DNA of 29,695 nt from an uncultured Fusobacterium sp. GTDB lineage: Bacteria; Fusobacteriota; Fusobacteriia; Fusobacteriales; Fusobacteriaceae. Where the stretch lies: contig UQOH01000018.1 of NCBI GenBank assembly GCA_900542625.1, positions 1-29,695 of the forward strand. The letters are read 5' to 3'. The position numbers were made by a program, and so were the translations under genes. Every line of letters begins with the position of its first letter. Positions within the stretch are counted from its first letter, which is position 1. The notes below the pieces were generated by a model. It searched no databases. It worked only from the letters and a program-made list of their open reading frames with translations, and was not told where the DNA came from. Positions 15,515 through 23,009 of the stretch are shown here, one piece after another.

Positions 15515-16459
15515 ATGAGATTATCAAAAAAATTATTATTAACAGCAGCAGCTGTTTCTGCTATTCTTTTTACAGGATGCGGGAAAAAAGAAAAATCTTT
15601 AACAGAACTTAATGTAACTTATGTGAAATCACCTTTAAATGTACCATCTATTCTTGAGAAAAATTTAAATATATTTGGAAAAGAATTTGAAAAAGACGGA
15701 ATAGAGGTAAAATTTCATAATTTGACAACAGGACCTGAACAGACTCAGGCTCTTGCAGCAGGAGAGATAGATATTCTTCATGCTCTTGGAGGAACCTCTG
15801 CAATTCTTGCAGCATCTAATGGTGTAGAGCTGACTATAACTAATATTTACAGTCGTTCTCCAAAAGGATTTATGCTTCTTACAAATTCAGACAGTTTTAA
15901 TTCTCCGGAGCAGTTAAAAGGGAAAAAAGTGGCAGGACCAAAGGGAACAATACTTCATCAGCTTCTTCTTGCATATCTTGCAAAAGGAAATATGACAGCA
16001 GATGATATAGAATTTATTAATATGGGACTTCCAGAATCAGCAGCAGCTCTTCAAAACGGGACTGTTGATGCCGCTCTTCTTGCAGGACCTGTGGCACTTG
16101 GAGCAATTAAAAACGGAGCTCAGGTTGTTACAAATGGAGAGGGACTTGTTGAGGGAATAATTGTTACAGCAGCAGGAAATGATTTTATGAAAAAACACCC
16201 TGATATTGTAGAAAGATTTGTAAAAACAAATGAAGAAACAGTAAAATCAATTGAGAAAGACTTTGACAAAACAGTTGAAATTGTAAGTGCTGAAACAGGA
16301 CTTTCATCTGATGAAGTGAGAGAGATGTATAAACTTTATGATTTCTCTCCTGAAATAAGAGAAAGTGACATCACAGAACTTAAAAACACACAGGATTTCT
16401 TGATAAAAAATGGATTGCAGGAAAAAGCAATCGATATAAACAGCATAATAGCTAAATAA
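15515..16459 (+). CDS. Substrate-binding lipoprotein, SsuA/NMT1-like
   Basis: A 314-residue solute receptor. The N-terminus is a lipoprotein signal: MRLSKK, a hydrophobic stretch, and FTGC with the lipidated cysteine C22. The mature part has the two-lobed NMT1/SsuA pattern: LNVTYVKSPLNVPSILEKN, LTTGPEQTQALAAGEIDI, LKGKKVAGPKGT and LQNGTVDAALLAGP. These residues surround small anionic or aromatic ligands in relatives (sulfonates, taurine, nitrate, phthalate, thiamin precursors). The ligand cannot be named from sequence. It is the third gene of the transporter operon, with AACAGGAGTAAG before the ATG, and is followed by repeat copy B. Confidence 0.87.
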   Translation: MRLSKKLLLTAAAVSAILFTGCGKKEKSLTELNVTYVKSPLNVPSILEKNLNIFGKEFEKDGIEVKFHNLTTGPEQTQALAAGEIDILHALGGTSAILAASNGVELTITNIYSRSPKGFMLLTNSDSFNSPEQLKGKKVAGPKGTILHQLLLAYLAKGNMTADDIEFINMGLPESAAALQNGTVDAALLAGPVALGAIKNGAQVVTNGEGLVEGIIVTAAGNDFMKKHPDIVERFVKTNEETVKSIEKDFDKTVEIVSAETGLSSDEVREMYKLYDFSPEIRESDITELKNTQDFLIKNGLQEKAIDINSIIAK

Positions 16460-16480
16460 TCATAGGTTGATATAAATAAT

Positions 16481-16628
16481 AATAAGATTTTCGAGATTAA
16501 AAATATCTGCGTAATTTATGCAGCGAGTTCAGCGTAAAAAACGATATGTTTGAGCTGAAGGCGAGTTTATCGTTTTTAGATGAATGAGCAATATAAATAG
16601 CTGATATTTTTACGAAGAAAATCTTATT
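16481..16628. repeat. Intergenic palindromic repeat, copy B (inverted relative to A and C)
   Basis: Outer arms AATAAGATTTTC (16481-16492) and its complement (16617-16628). The reverse complement of the interior matches copy A over most of its length: ATATCAGCTATTTATATTG, AAAAACGATA/TATCGTTTTT inner stem (16537-16546 with 16568-16577) and GCATAAATTACGCAG. The outer arm sequence differs from copy A but is still self-complementary. It lies between the transporter operon and the HAD gene. Confidence 0.8.
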
Positions 16629-16684
16629 TATTATTTTATAATTTATTAAGGGAAAAATAACAGAAGAGAAGGAGCTGATATAGA

Positions 16685-17401
16685 ATGATAGGTGCATTTT
16701 TTGATATTGACGGGACAGTATACAGAAATTCTCTTTTAACAGAGCATTTTAAGAAACTGATAAAATATGAGCTTATAGATTCATTGGAATATGATGAAAA
16801 AGTAAGAGATACATATATGCTGTGGGCAGAAAGAGTGGGAGATTATGACGGATACCTTTTAAAGCTTACAGAAACATATGTAAATGCCATGATCGGCATT
16901 TCTGAAAAAGATAATGAATTTGTTTCAGATCAGGTTATGAAACTGAAAGGAAACAGAGTATATAAATACACAAGAGAAAGAATAAAATGGCATAAAGAGC
17001 AGGGACATAAAATTATTTTTATTTCAGGAAGTCCTGATTTCTTAGTAAGAAGAATGGCTGAAAAATGGGGAGCTGATGATTACAGAGGTTCAACATATCA
17101 TGTGAAAGACGGAAAGTTTTCAGGTGATATCAGTCCTATGTGGGATTCAAGAAACAAAATAAAAAGCCTTAACTATTTCTGTGAAAAATATAATATTGAT
17201 CTTTCAAAAAGCTTTGCTTATGGAGATACAAGCGGAGATTACAGTATGCTTAAATCTGTGGGAAATCCTATAACAATAAATCCTTCAAAGGAATTTTTGG
17301 ATAAACTGAGAGCAGATGAAAATATTTGTGATAAAGTTCAGGTCATAGTAGAAAGAAAAGATGTAGTTTACAAAATGAATTTAAATGTGGAAGACATTTA
17401 A
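16685..17401 (+). CDS. HAD-superfamily subclass IB phosphatase (SerB-like)
   Basis: A 238-residue cytoplasmic hydrolase. Motif I is FFDIDGT (5-11), with nucleophile D7 and acid D9. Motif II is IIFISGSPDFL (~109-119), motif III the K in KIKSLNYF, and motif IV YGDTSGDYSML (~184-194). The helical cap after motif I and the GS-P form of motif II are those of the HAD-IB family, whose members include phosphoserine phosphatase and some lipid or nucleotide phosphatases. The specific substrate is not visible. GAAGGAG precedes the ATG. It stands alone between repeat copy B and a terminator at 17482. Confidence 0.85.
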   Translation: MIGAFFDIDGTVYRNSLLTEHFKKLIKYELIDSLEYDEKVRDTYMLWAERVGDYDGYLLKLTETYVNAMIGISEKDNEFVSDQVMKLKGNRVYKYTRERIKWHKEQGHKIIFISGSPDFLVRRMAEKWGADDYRGSTYHVKDGKFSGDISPMWDSRNKIKSLNYFCEKYNIDLSKSFAYGDTSGDYSMLKSVGNPITINPSKEFLDKLRADENICDKVQVIVERKDVVYKMNLNVEDI

Positions 17402-17481
17402 ACTTTTTTGAGGGAGGTGCCGTCTTAAAAGTATAAAAATGATTCTCTCCCCTAAGAGAAAAATATAATATTGATTATTGA

Positions 17482-17517
17482 AAAAAGAAATCTGTTGAAA
17501 AGCAGGTTTCTTTTTTT
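17482..17517 (+). terminator. Rho-independent terminator after the HAD gene
   Basis: AAAGAAATCTG and CAGGTTTCTTT form an 11-bp stem (one T-G pair) around TTGAAAAG, followed by a T-run. A separate weak hairpin, TTCTCT/AGAGAA at 17443-17460, lies just upstream. Confidence 0.75.
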
Positions 17518-17567
17518 GTTTAAAAATAATATAATAGACTTAGAATAAAAAAACAGGAGGAAATTTC

Positions 17568-18077
17568 ATGGAAGAATTTAAATTTTTAAATCCTAAAAAA
17601 ATGCCCCATCCTAAAAACGGAATGACATTGGAATATTTAGATAAACAAAGTGCAATAGCTGCTCTTTTAGTTTCACACGACGAGAAAAAAGGATATTTTG
17701 TAACTCAATTCAGACCGGGATTAAATGCAGAAGCAGTTGAAGTTGTTGCAGGGCTTATAGATCCGGGAGAAATAGCAATCAACACTCTTTACAGAGAAGT
17801 AGCAGAAGAGGCAGGATATCATAAAGATGACTATGATATAATTTATGAGGAAAAACAGCCTCTTGCAATATCTCCGGGATATACTTCTGAAAGATTAAGC
17901 TGTTATATTTTAAAATTAAAAAGCGATGATATACCTCAAAAAGAACTTGCTCTTGATGAAGGGGAAGAGCTTACTGGAAAATGGTATGATTTAAATGAAG
18001 TGTTGGAAGAGTCTTGTGATTTTAAAACTCATTTCTTAGTTCGTATGTTCCAATTAATTTCTTTAAATAAAAAATAA
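17568..18077 (+). CDS. Nudix hydrolase, ADP-ribose pyrophosphatase-like
   Basis: A 169-residue enzyme with a complete Nudix box (62-84): G62, then E68, R76-E77, E80-E81 and G83. The upstream TQFRPGLNAEAVEVVAG segment resembles the QFR-P...E.PAG signature of ADP-ribose pyrophosphatases (NudF group), but EVVAG replaces E.PAG. It would split ADP-ribose or a related nucleoside diphosphate into monophosphates in the cytoplasm. AACAGGAGG precedes the ATG, and a TATAAT at 17530-17535 may be its -10. It is monocistronic and is followed by a half copy of the intergenic repeat and a strong terminator. Confidence 0.85.
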   Translation: MEEFKFLNPKKMPHPKNGMTLEYLDKQSAIAALLVSHDEKKGYFVTQFRPGLNAEAVEVVAGLIDPGEIAINTLYREVAEEAGYHKDDYDIIYEEKQPLAISPGYTSERLSCYILKLKSDDIPQKELALDEGEELTGKWYDLNEVLEESCDFKTHFLVRMFQLISLNKK

Positions 18078-18080
18078 AGA

Positions 18081-18125
18081 TATAAATTACGCTGATATTT
18101 TTAATATCAAAAATTTTATTCTTAT
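18081..18125. repeat. Half copy (D) of the intergenic palindromic repeat
   Basis: TAAATTACGCTGATATTTTT, then AATATCAAAAATTTTATTCTTA, matches the right half of copy C (22964-23002) with few changes. The left half is absent. It begins four bases after the Nudix stop codon and may be a remnant or a one-armed form. Confidence 0.65.
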
Positions 18126-18161
18126 ACTATTTATTTGCAGTAACTAAATTGCAAAAAAGGG

Positions 18162-18195
18162 AAAAGGAGAAAACGGGTGATCTTCTCCTTTTTTT
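18162..18195 (+). terminator. Rho-independent terminator after the Nudix gene
   Basis: AAAAGGAGAA (18162-18171) and TTCTCCTTTT (18183-18192) are exact complements around an 11-base loop, followed by more T residues. Confidence 0.85.
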
Positions 18196-18424
18196 GGGTT
18201 TAGGCATTTAATTGATGGTCATACTTATGAATATAAACATTATTTTTATATACTGTAAGGGAGAGAAGATAAAAATAAAATCCTATTCATAAATACTTTG
18301 ATAATATGGTAATTTTTCTAGAAAGTTCATTTCCTTTCTTATGTACCCATTATAGTAGACCAATGTATCTTTTGTATATCCATTTTGGATATTTTGTAAA
18401 AATTTTATAAATTTTTTGTAAAAA
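18196..18424. other. Intergenic remainder without recognised features
   Basis: Part of the 347-base gap between the Nudix and unknown genes. A short hairpin ATATCC/GGATAT lies near 18377-18393 and TTTTGTAAAAATT occurs twice near 18392 and 18414. The longest ATG-started frame is about 21 codons with no ribosome site. I see no gene or RNA family here. Confidence 0.5.
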
Positions 18425-19201
18425 TTAATTTTTAGTATATTCAAAAGTATAAATAATATTTTCTTCAGGATTTAGAAAAGTCACAGCAAGGGAAGTAAAA
18501 TTACTGAACCTGAATGTATCTGCTGAACAAACAGGTTTAGCATGTTTAAAATCATAACGGGCTTTAAAATATTCCTTAAGACTGCTGTAAAAATTTTCTA
18601 AAAGTTTTTCTGTTTCTTCACTGTCAAAGAAATAAGGTTTTTCATTTGGAAGAACAGAGTTTGTTATTTCAAAAAGATGCTTCAATTTTTTTGTTTTTTC
18701 ATAGTTGTATTTTATCATTTCATGAGAATAAAAATTTTCAATATATATACATATGCTTTGAGACTCTGTAAAAAAACCTGCTTTTCTTGCAAGAGATTTT
18801 ACCAGTTTCACATAATCTGTTATGCTTACTTTCTGCTCTAAATAGTAATCTTTATTCTTATCAAAATCTTCTCTTAAAAAAGAATAAACTTCTTTTATCT
18901 GTGAATTTCCAAAAGTATTAAGATTTCCCATAAACTTATACTTTCCGTTTATATAATTAAATCCGAAAAATCTGTATTCAGAATTAAGATAATTGTTTTC
19001 ACAAATAAGACCGGCAGAGGTTAATATGTGAATTTTGTATTCTTTCTCTTCCAGCTTGTAATTGTAAGTTAGAATGGGAGTAAAATACACTTCCATATCA
19101 GGCTCTGTAAAAACATCTTTAGGATCTGGAAATAAAATAATGGTGTCATCTTTTTTCTTTTTTTTGAAAGCACCAAATAAGTTCCATTTTGTCTTGCTCA
19201 T
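18425..19201 (-). CDS. Uncharacterised cytoplasmic protein
   Basis: I do not recognise this 258-residue protein. The start chosen is ATG at 19201, because AGGTGG ends 7 bases upstream; a GTG at 19210 overlaps that site. There is no signal peptide or membrane span. It begins with a basic patch (KKKKKDD near 15-21) and is rich in tyrosine, phenylalanine and lysine. Alternating beta-type stretches (VYFTPILTYNYKL, YKIHILTSAGLI, YRFFGFNYINGKYKF) are followed by helical parts (~105-210) and a last beta stretch ending IIYTFEYTKN. It is divergent from tldE and shares the 113-base upstream gap with it. Codon use fits its neighbours, so it looks native. Confidence 0.6.
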   Translation of the reverse strand: MSKTKWNLFGAFKKKKKDDTIILFPDPKDVFTEPDMEVYFTPILTYNYKLEEKEYKIHILTSAGLICENNYLNSEYRFFGFNYINGKYKFMGNLNTFGNSQIKEVYSFLREDFDKNKDYYLEQKVSITDYVKLVKSLARKAGFFTESQSICIYIENFYSHEMIKYNYEKTKKLKHLFEITNSVLPNEKPYFFDSEETEKLLENFYSSLKEYFKARYDFKHAKPVCSADTFRFSNFTSLAVTFLNPEENIIYTFEYTKN

Positions 19202-19251
19202 AAGTACCACCTGCCTTTATGCCCATATTTTAGCACAAAAATAATAAAAAG

Positions 19252-19280
19252 TTTAACTTTTTTCGCAATAATGCTATAAT
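19252..19280 (+). promoter_or_regulatory. Sigma-70-type promoter for tldE
   Basis: TTTAAC (19252-19257), 17 bases, TATAAT (19275-19280), then the ribosome site GGAGG and ATG at 19315. The -35 is weak and the -10 perfect. Confidence 0.55.
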
Positions 19281-19314
19281 CTTTGTGAAAAATTTTATTT
19301 TTGCGGAGGAAATA

Positions 19315-20658
19315 ATGAATAAAGATAAATTTTTAGATATAGTTTTTAAAAAAGCACAAAAAAGAAAAATAGAGGAGTTTGAATTGTTCTTTCTTTCAGG
19401 AGCAAACATCTCTTTAAAAGTTTTTAACGGGAAAATAGACAGTTTTTCAGACAATCAGAATCAGGGAATATCTTTCAGAGGAAAGTTTAATGGGAAAATG
19501 GGATATTCATATACAGAATCTTTTGATGAAAGAGATGCAGATTTTCTTATCAATGAAGCAGAGGAAAATGCTGCAGTTATAGAAAGTGATGATGAACAGA
19601 TAATTTATGACGGCAGAGGGGAGTATGTGCCTGTAAAAACCTATGATGAATCTCTGGAAAAAATAGAGATACCTCAAATAGAAGAGTTTCTTATCAATAT
19701 GGAAAAAGAGGCTAAGTCTTTTGACAAGAGAGTAAAAAATGTAAGTACATGTATGTTTGGAATGGGAAGAGGAGAAAGAATAATAAAAAATTCAAAAGGT
19801 ATTAATCTGAAAGATAACAGTAATATAGCATACACATATATTTCTGTTGTTTTGGAAGAAAATGGAGTAATTAAAACAGGTTCTGATTTTAAAACAGGCA
19901 GAAACTTTGCAGATTTTAACTATAAAATTATTGCTCAAAATGCAGTGAAAGAGGCAGCAGGAAAGTTAGATACAATAAAAGCAGATTTAAAAGAGAGCGT
20001 ATGTATAATAGAAAATCTTGCGTTTACTTCTCTTTTAGAAAGTATGTCAGGAATATTTTCTGCTGATGCAGTACAAAAAGGTGTATCTCTTTTAAAGGGA
20101 AGATTAAATGAAAAGATAGCCTCTGAAAAATTTACTTTAATAGATAATCCTCATCTTGAAAATGGAGAGGGAAGTTCTTCTTTTGATTCAGAGGGAGTGC
20201 CCACAAAATATAAAGAGCTTATAACAGACGGGGTTTTAAAAACATACCTGCACAATCTTAAAACAGCTAAAAAAGATGGTGTCCAGTCTACAGGGAATGC
20301 TGGAAAAGGAGGATATAAAGGAACTATAACCATATCTTCTTTTAATCTTTATGTGAAAAACGGGGATAAATCTTTCGATGAACTTTTGAAAAAAGCAGAC
20401 AGCGGGGTAATCATTACTGATTTTGCAGGTCTGCATTCAGGATTAAACTCTATTTCAGGAGATTTTTCTCTGGCAGCAGAGGGATATATTATTGAAAGCG
20501 GTAAAAAAGGAAAAGCTCTTAATCAGATAACAGCAGCAGGAAACTTTTTTGAATTATTGAAAGATATTGAGGAGATAGGGAATGATTTGAAATTTTCCCT
20601 ATCAAGCACAGGTTCTCCCTCAATTCTTGTAAAAAAACTTCACTTTTCTGTTGACTAA
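19315..20658 (+). CDS. pmbA: TldE/PmbA-family protein, partner of TldD
   Basis: A 447-residue protein of the TldD/PmbA family. The start is the ATG at 19315 after GCGGAGGAAATA; an upstream in-frame GTG (19285) lies before the ribosome site and is not used. N-terminal part: ELFFLSGANISLKVFNGKIDSFSDN, typical of the family. C-terminal part: SFDSEGVPTKYKELITDGVLKTYLHNLKTA, then a beta-rich end. It has no HExxxH, as expected for TldE; in E. coli TldD and TldE form a heterodimeric protease whose active site is in TldD. The pair degrades unfolded peptides and matures some ribosomal peptides. tldD lies convergently downstream, 20 bases from this stop codon. Confidence 0.88.
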   Translation: MNKDKFLDIVFKKAQKRKIEEFELFFLSGANISLKVFNGKIDSFSDNQNQGISFRGKFNGKMGYSYTESFDERDADFLINEAEENAAVIESDDEQIIYDGRGEYVPVKTYDESLEKIEIPQIEEFLINMEKEAKSFDKRVKNVSTCMFGMGRGERIIKNSKGINLKDNSNIAYTYISVVLEENGVIKTGSDFKTGRNFADFNYKIIAQNAVKEAAGKLDTIKADLKESVCIIENLAFTSLLESMSGIFSADAVQKGVSLLKGRLNEKIASEKFTLIDNPHLENGEGSSSFDSEGVPTKYKELITDGVLKTYLHNLKTAKKDGVQSTGNAGKGGYKGTITISSFNLYVKNGDKSFDELLKKADSGVIITDFAGLHSGLNSISGDFSLAAEGYIIESGKKGKALNQITAAGNFFELLKDIEEIGNDLKFSLSSTGSPSILVKKLHFSVD

Positions 20659-20678
20659 TAAAGAGCTTTATAAAAATT

Positions 20679-22061
20679 TTATTTTCTTCCTCCAACAGTG
20701 ATTTCTCCAACCTTTATAGCAGGCTGCCCAACAGCAGCCTGAATACTTCCGGAAACAGAACCACACATTCCTTCAGCACAAGCAAGATTATCTCCAACCA
20801 TTTCTATTTTTTTAAGAACTTCAGTTCCTGTTCCAATAAGAGTAGCACCTCTTACAGGAGATGTTATTTTTCCATTTTCTATTAAATATCCTTCCATAAC
20901 AGCAAAGTTAAAGTTTCCTGTTGCCGGATTTACAGAACCTCCACCCATATATTTTGCATAAATACCTTTATCAATAGAGGCTATCATCTCTTCAAGTTTA
21001 GATTTTCCTGCAAGAATAAATGTGTTTGTCATTCTTGAAGTTGGAGCATATTTATATGATTCTCTTCTTCCGCTTCCTGTTGATGTCATTCCCATTCTTC
21101 TTCCGTTTAATTTATCAATCATATATCCTTTTAAGATACCGTTTTCTATAAGAAGATTTCTTTTTGTGGGAGTTCCTTCATCATCAATATTTGAAGTTCC
21201 CCAGTCGTTTGGAATAGTTCCGTCATCCACAGCACTTACAATGGGACTTGCTATCATCTCACCGATTTTCCCTGCAAAAACAGAATTTCCTTTAGCCACG
21301 CTTGTTGCTTCCAAACCATGTCCGCACGCCTCGTGGAATATAACTCCTCCAAAGCCGTTATCAATAATTACAGGCATTTTTCCGCTGGGAGAATAATCTG
21401 CATGAAGTATTGTTTTGGCAATTCTCGATGCCTCTCTTCCATAGCTTTCCACATCCATTTTTTCAAAAAATTCAAATCCTTTTGATGCTCCCGGACTCAT
21501 ACTTCTTGTCTGCATTTCGTTTCCTTTTGATGCTACACTTTCTATTCTTATTCTTCCTCTTACTCTCTCGTCTTCAGCCCATATTCCTTCTGTATTGGCA
21601 ACTAAAATATTCTGTTTTGAGTCAGCATAAGATACTCTTACCTGAGAGATTTCATTATCATAGTTTTTTGCAGCAGCATATCCTCTTTTCATAATTTCAA
21701 TTTTATCTTTTTTTAATACAGTTTCCGGATAAATCTCTATTTTATTATAGTTTTCAATATCCTGTTTTAAAAGATTTATAGTTATATCTGCCTTTGTTCC
21801 TTTTACAGCCTGAGCAATTCTTTTGGCTGTTTTCAAAAGATTTTCCTCGCTCATATCATTTGTATAACCGTAAACAGAGTATATCCCTTTAAAAATTCTT
21901 ATTCCTATTCCAAAATCTTTTCCGGAAAGAGAAGATTCTATTTTCCCGTCTATCATATAAAAACTGCTGTTGTTTTTTCTTTCCACAAAAATTTCAGCAA
22001 AATCTCCGCCGGTAGATACTGCTTCATTTAATATTTTTTCAACTAAGCTTTTATTCAGCAT
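20679..22061 (-). CDS. tldD: TldD metalloprotease
   Basis: A 460-residue protein with the zinc motif HEACGH (H243, E244, H247) and the conserved C-terminal cysteine C433 in EGMCGS, the third metal ligand in the E. coli enzyme. Other family segments are GFEFFEKMD, VIIDNGFGGVIFHEA, DDEGTPTKRNLLIENGILKGY and GQPAIKVG. With TldE it forms a cytoplasmic protease that shortens extended peptides. GGAGTTGATAAA precedes the ATG, and a TATAAT on the minus strand at 22098-22093 may be its -10. Here it is convergent with its partner gene, not in one operon, so the two subunits have separate promoters. No microcin-like precursor gene was found near it. Confidence 0.93.
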   Translation of the reverse strand: MLNKSLVEKILNEAVSTGGDFAEIFVERKNNSSFYMIDGKIESSLSGKDFGIGIRIFKGIYSVYGYTNDMSEENLLKTAKRIAQAVKGTKADITINLLKQDIENYNKIEIYPETVLKKDKIEIMKRGYAAAKNYDNEISQVRVSYADSKQNILVANTEGIWAEDERVRGRIRIESVASKGNEMQTRSMSPGASKGFEFFEKMDVESYGREASRIAKTILHADYSPSGKMPVIIDNGFGGVIFHEACGHGLEATSVAKGNSVFAGKIGEMIASPIVSAVDDGTIPNDWGTSNIDDEGTPTKRNLLIENGILKGYMIDKLNGRRMGMTSTGSGRRESYKYAPTSRMTNTFILAGKSKLEEMIASIDKGIYAKYMGGGSVNPATGNFNFAVMEGYLIENGKITSPVRGATLIGTGTEVLKKIEMVGDNLACAEGMCGSVSGSIQAAVGQPAIKVGEITVGGRK

Positions 22062-22223
22062 TTTATCAACTCCAATTTATAATTTCATATGTAATTATAT
22101 CATATTTTCTCTTATGCTTTGTTAATTTTATTTTTCTTTTCTTCTATCTTTTTTGAAAAAATGGAGTATAATATAAATATATAGGTATCAAATGTTTTTA
22201 TTGCATATAAAGGAGGTACAGAT

Positions 22224-22805
22224 ATGAAAAAGATATTATTTGGATTATTTGCTTTATCAACACTGGCTTTTGGGGCAATAGGAGATGACCATTTATATCT
22301 GAAAGCAGAATTTACTCCTTTCAGTAAATATGATTTAGACGGCGGAACAAAAGTTGATACTAAAGACAGAATAAGTGGTGCTGCTTATGGTATCGCTGTT
22401 GAGGCTACAAGAGAGATTATGTATGGTCTTGAAATTGGATTAGGTGTTGGATATCAATGGAACGGAGATTTTGATTACAAAGGCGGATATAATGGAGACC
22501 GTCTTCCTGATTTTAATTCTATTCCTGTATATTTTACTGCTAAATATTCTTTAGTTCCTATTGGAGATTTAGTTCCATATATTAAAGGTGATCTTGGATA
22601 TTCTTTCAACGACCTTGATGATAACAGCAAATTCAGTTATGATGACGGATTATATTATGGAATAGGTGTTGGAGCAGAAATTCAAAACTTATCACTTGAA
22701 ATTTCTTATAAAGTAAATGAGGGAGAAGTTAAAACAAATCATGGTAAATATGATATAGACAGCTCAAGAGTTATGTTTGGAGCAGCATATAAGTTTAACT
22801 TCTAA
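22224..22805 (+). CDS. Small outer-membrane beta-barrel protein
   Basis: A 193-residue protein. MKKILFGLFALSTLAFG is a classic Sec signal with cleavage after residue ~17 (AFG-AIGDD). The mature part alternates short amphipathic strands with glycine-, aspartate- and tyrosine-rich turns (YGLEIGLGVGYQWNGDF, YGIGVGAEIQNLSLEISYKV) and ends in AAYKFNF, the C-terminal phenylalanine used by the BAM machinery. It suggests an eight-stranded barrel of the OmpA/OmpW-like PF13505 type with no plug or OmpA peptidoglycan domain. Function is unknown; small barrels may stabilise the outer membrane or bind ligands. AAGGAGG precedes the ATG, and a TATAAT lies at 22167-22172 with no good -35. Supports a diderm host. 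Confidence 0.82.
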   Translation: MKKILFGLFALSTLAFGAIGDDHLYLKAEFTPFSKYDLDGGTKVDTKDRISGAAYGIAVEATREIMYGLEIGLGVGYQWNGDFDYKGGYNGDRLPDFNSIPVYFTAKYSLVPIGDLVPYIKGDLGYSFNDLDDNSKFSYDDGLYYGIGVGAEIQNLSLEISYKVNEGEVKTNHGKYDIDSSRVMFGAAYKFNF

Positions 22806-22846
22806 GAAATAAAATTTAATAATAAAGTGAGCCATTACATTTAAAT

Positions 22847-23003
22847 TTAAGAATAAAATTTTCTAGGAAAAAATATCAGCTATTTATATTGCTCACAGAA
22901 AGAAAACTTGAAACTCACTTCGTTCAGACAGTCAAGTTTTCTGTATTCTGTTTCGCTGCATAAATTACGCAGATATTTTTAAAATCGAAAATTTTATTCT
23001 TAA
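22847..23003. repeat. Intergenic palindromic repeat, copy C
   Basis: Perfect 17-bp outer arms TTAAGAATAAAATTTTC (22847-22863) and complement (22987-23003). It has the family blocks ATATCAGCTATTTATATTG and CGCTGCATAAATTACGCAG. The inner stem is AGAAAACTTGA (22901-22911) with TCAAGTTTTCT (22932-22942), unrelated in sequence to the AAAAACGATA stem of copies A and B, while the loop (AACTC...CTTC...TCA) is alike. The palindrome extends outward: GAGCCATTACA at 22829-22839 is repeated inverted at 23016-23026, inside the end of the adjacent gene. Confidence 0.82.
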
Positions 23004-23009
23004 GTTTTA

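Noticed and set aside
18229..18295. Small 21-codon frame after the Nudix terminator
   Set aside because: No ribosome site, no hydrophobic or toxin-like character, and no promoter.
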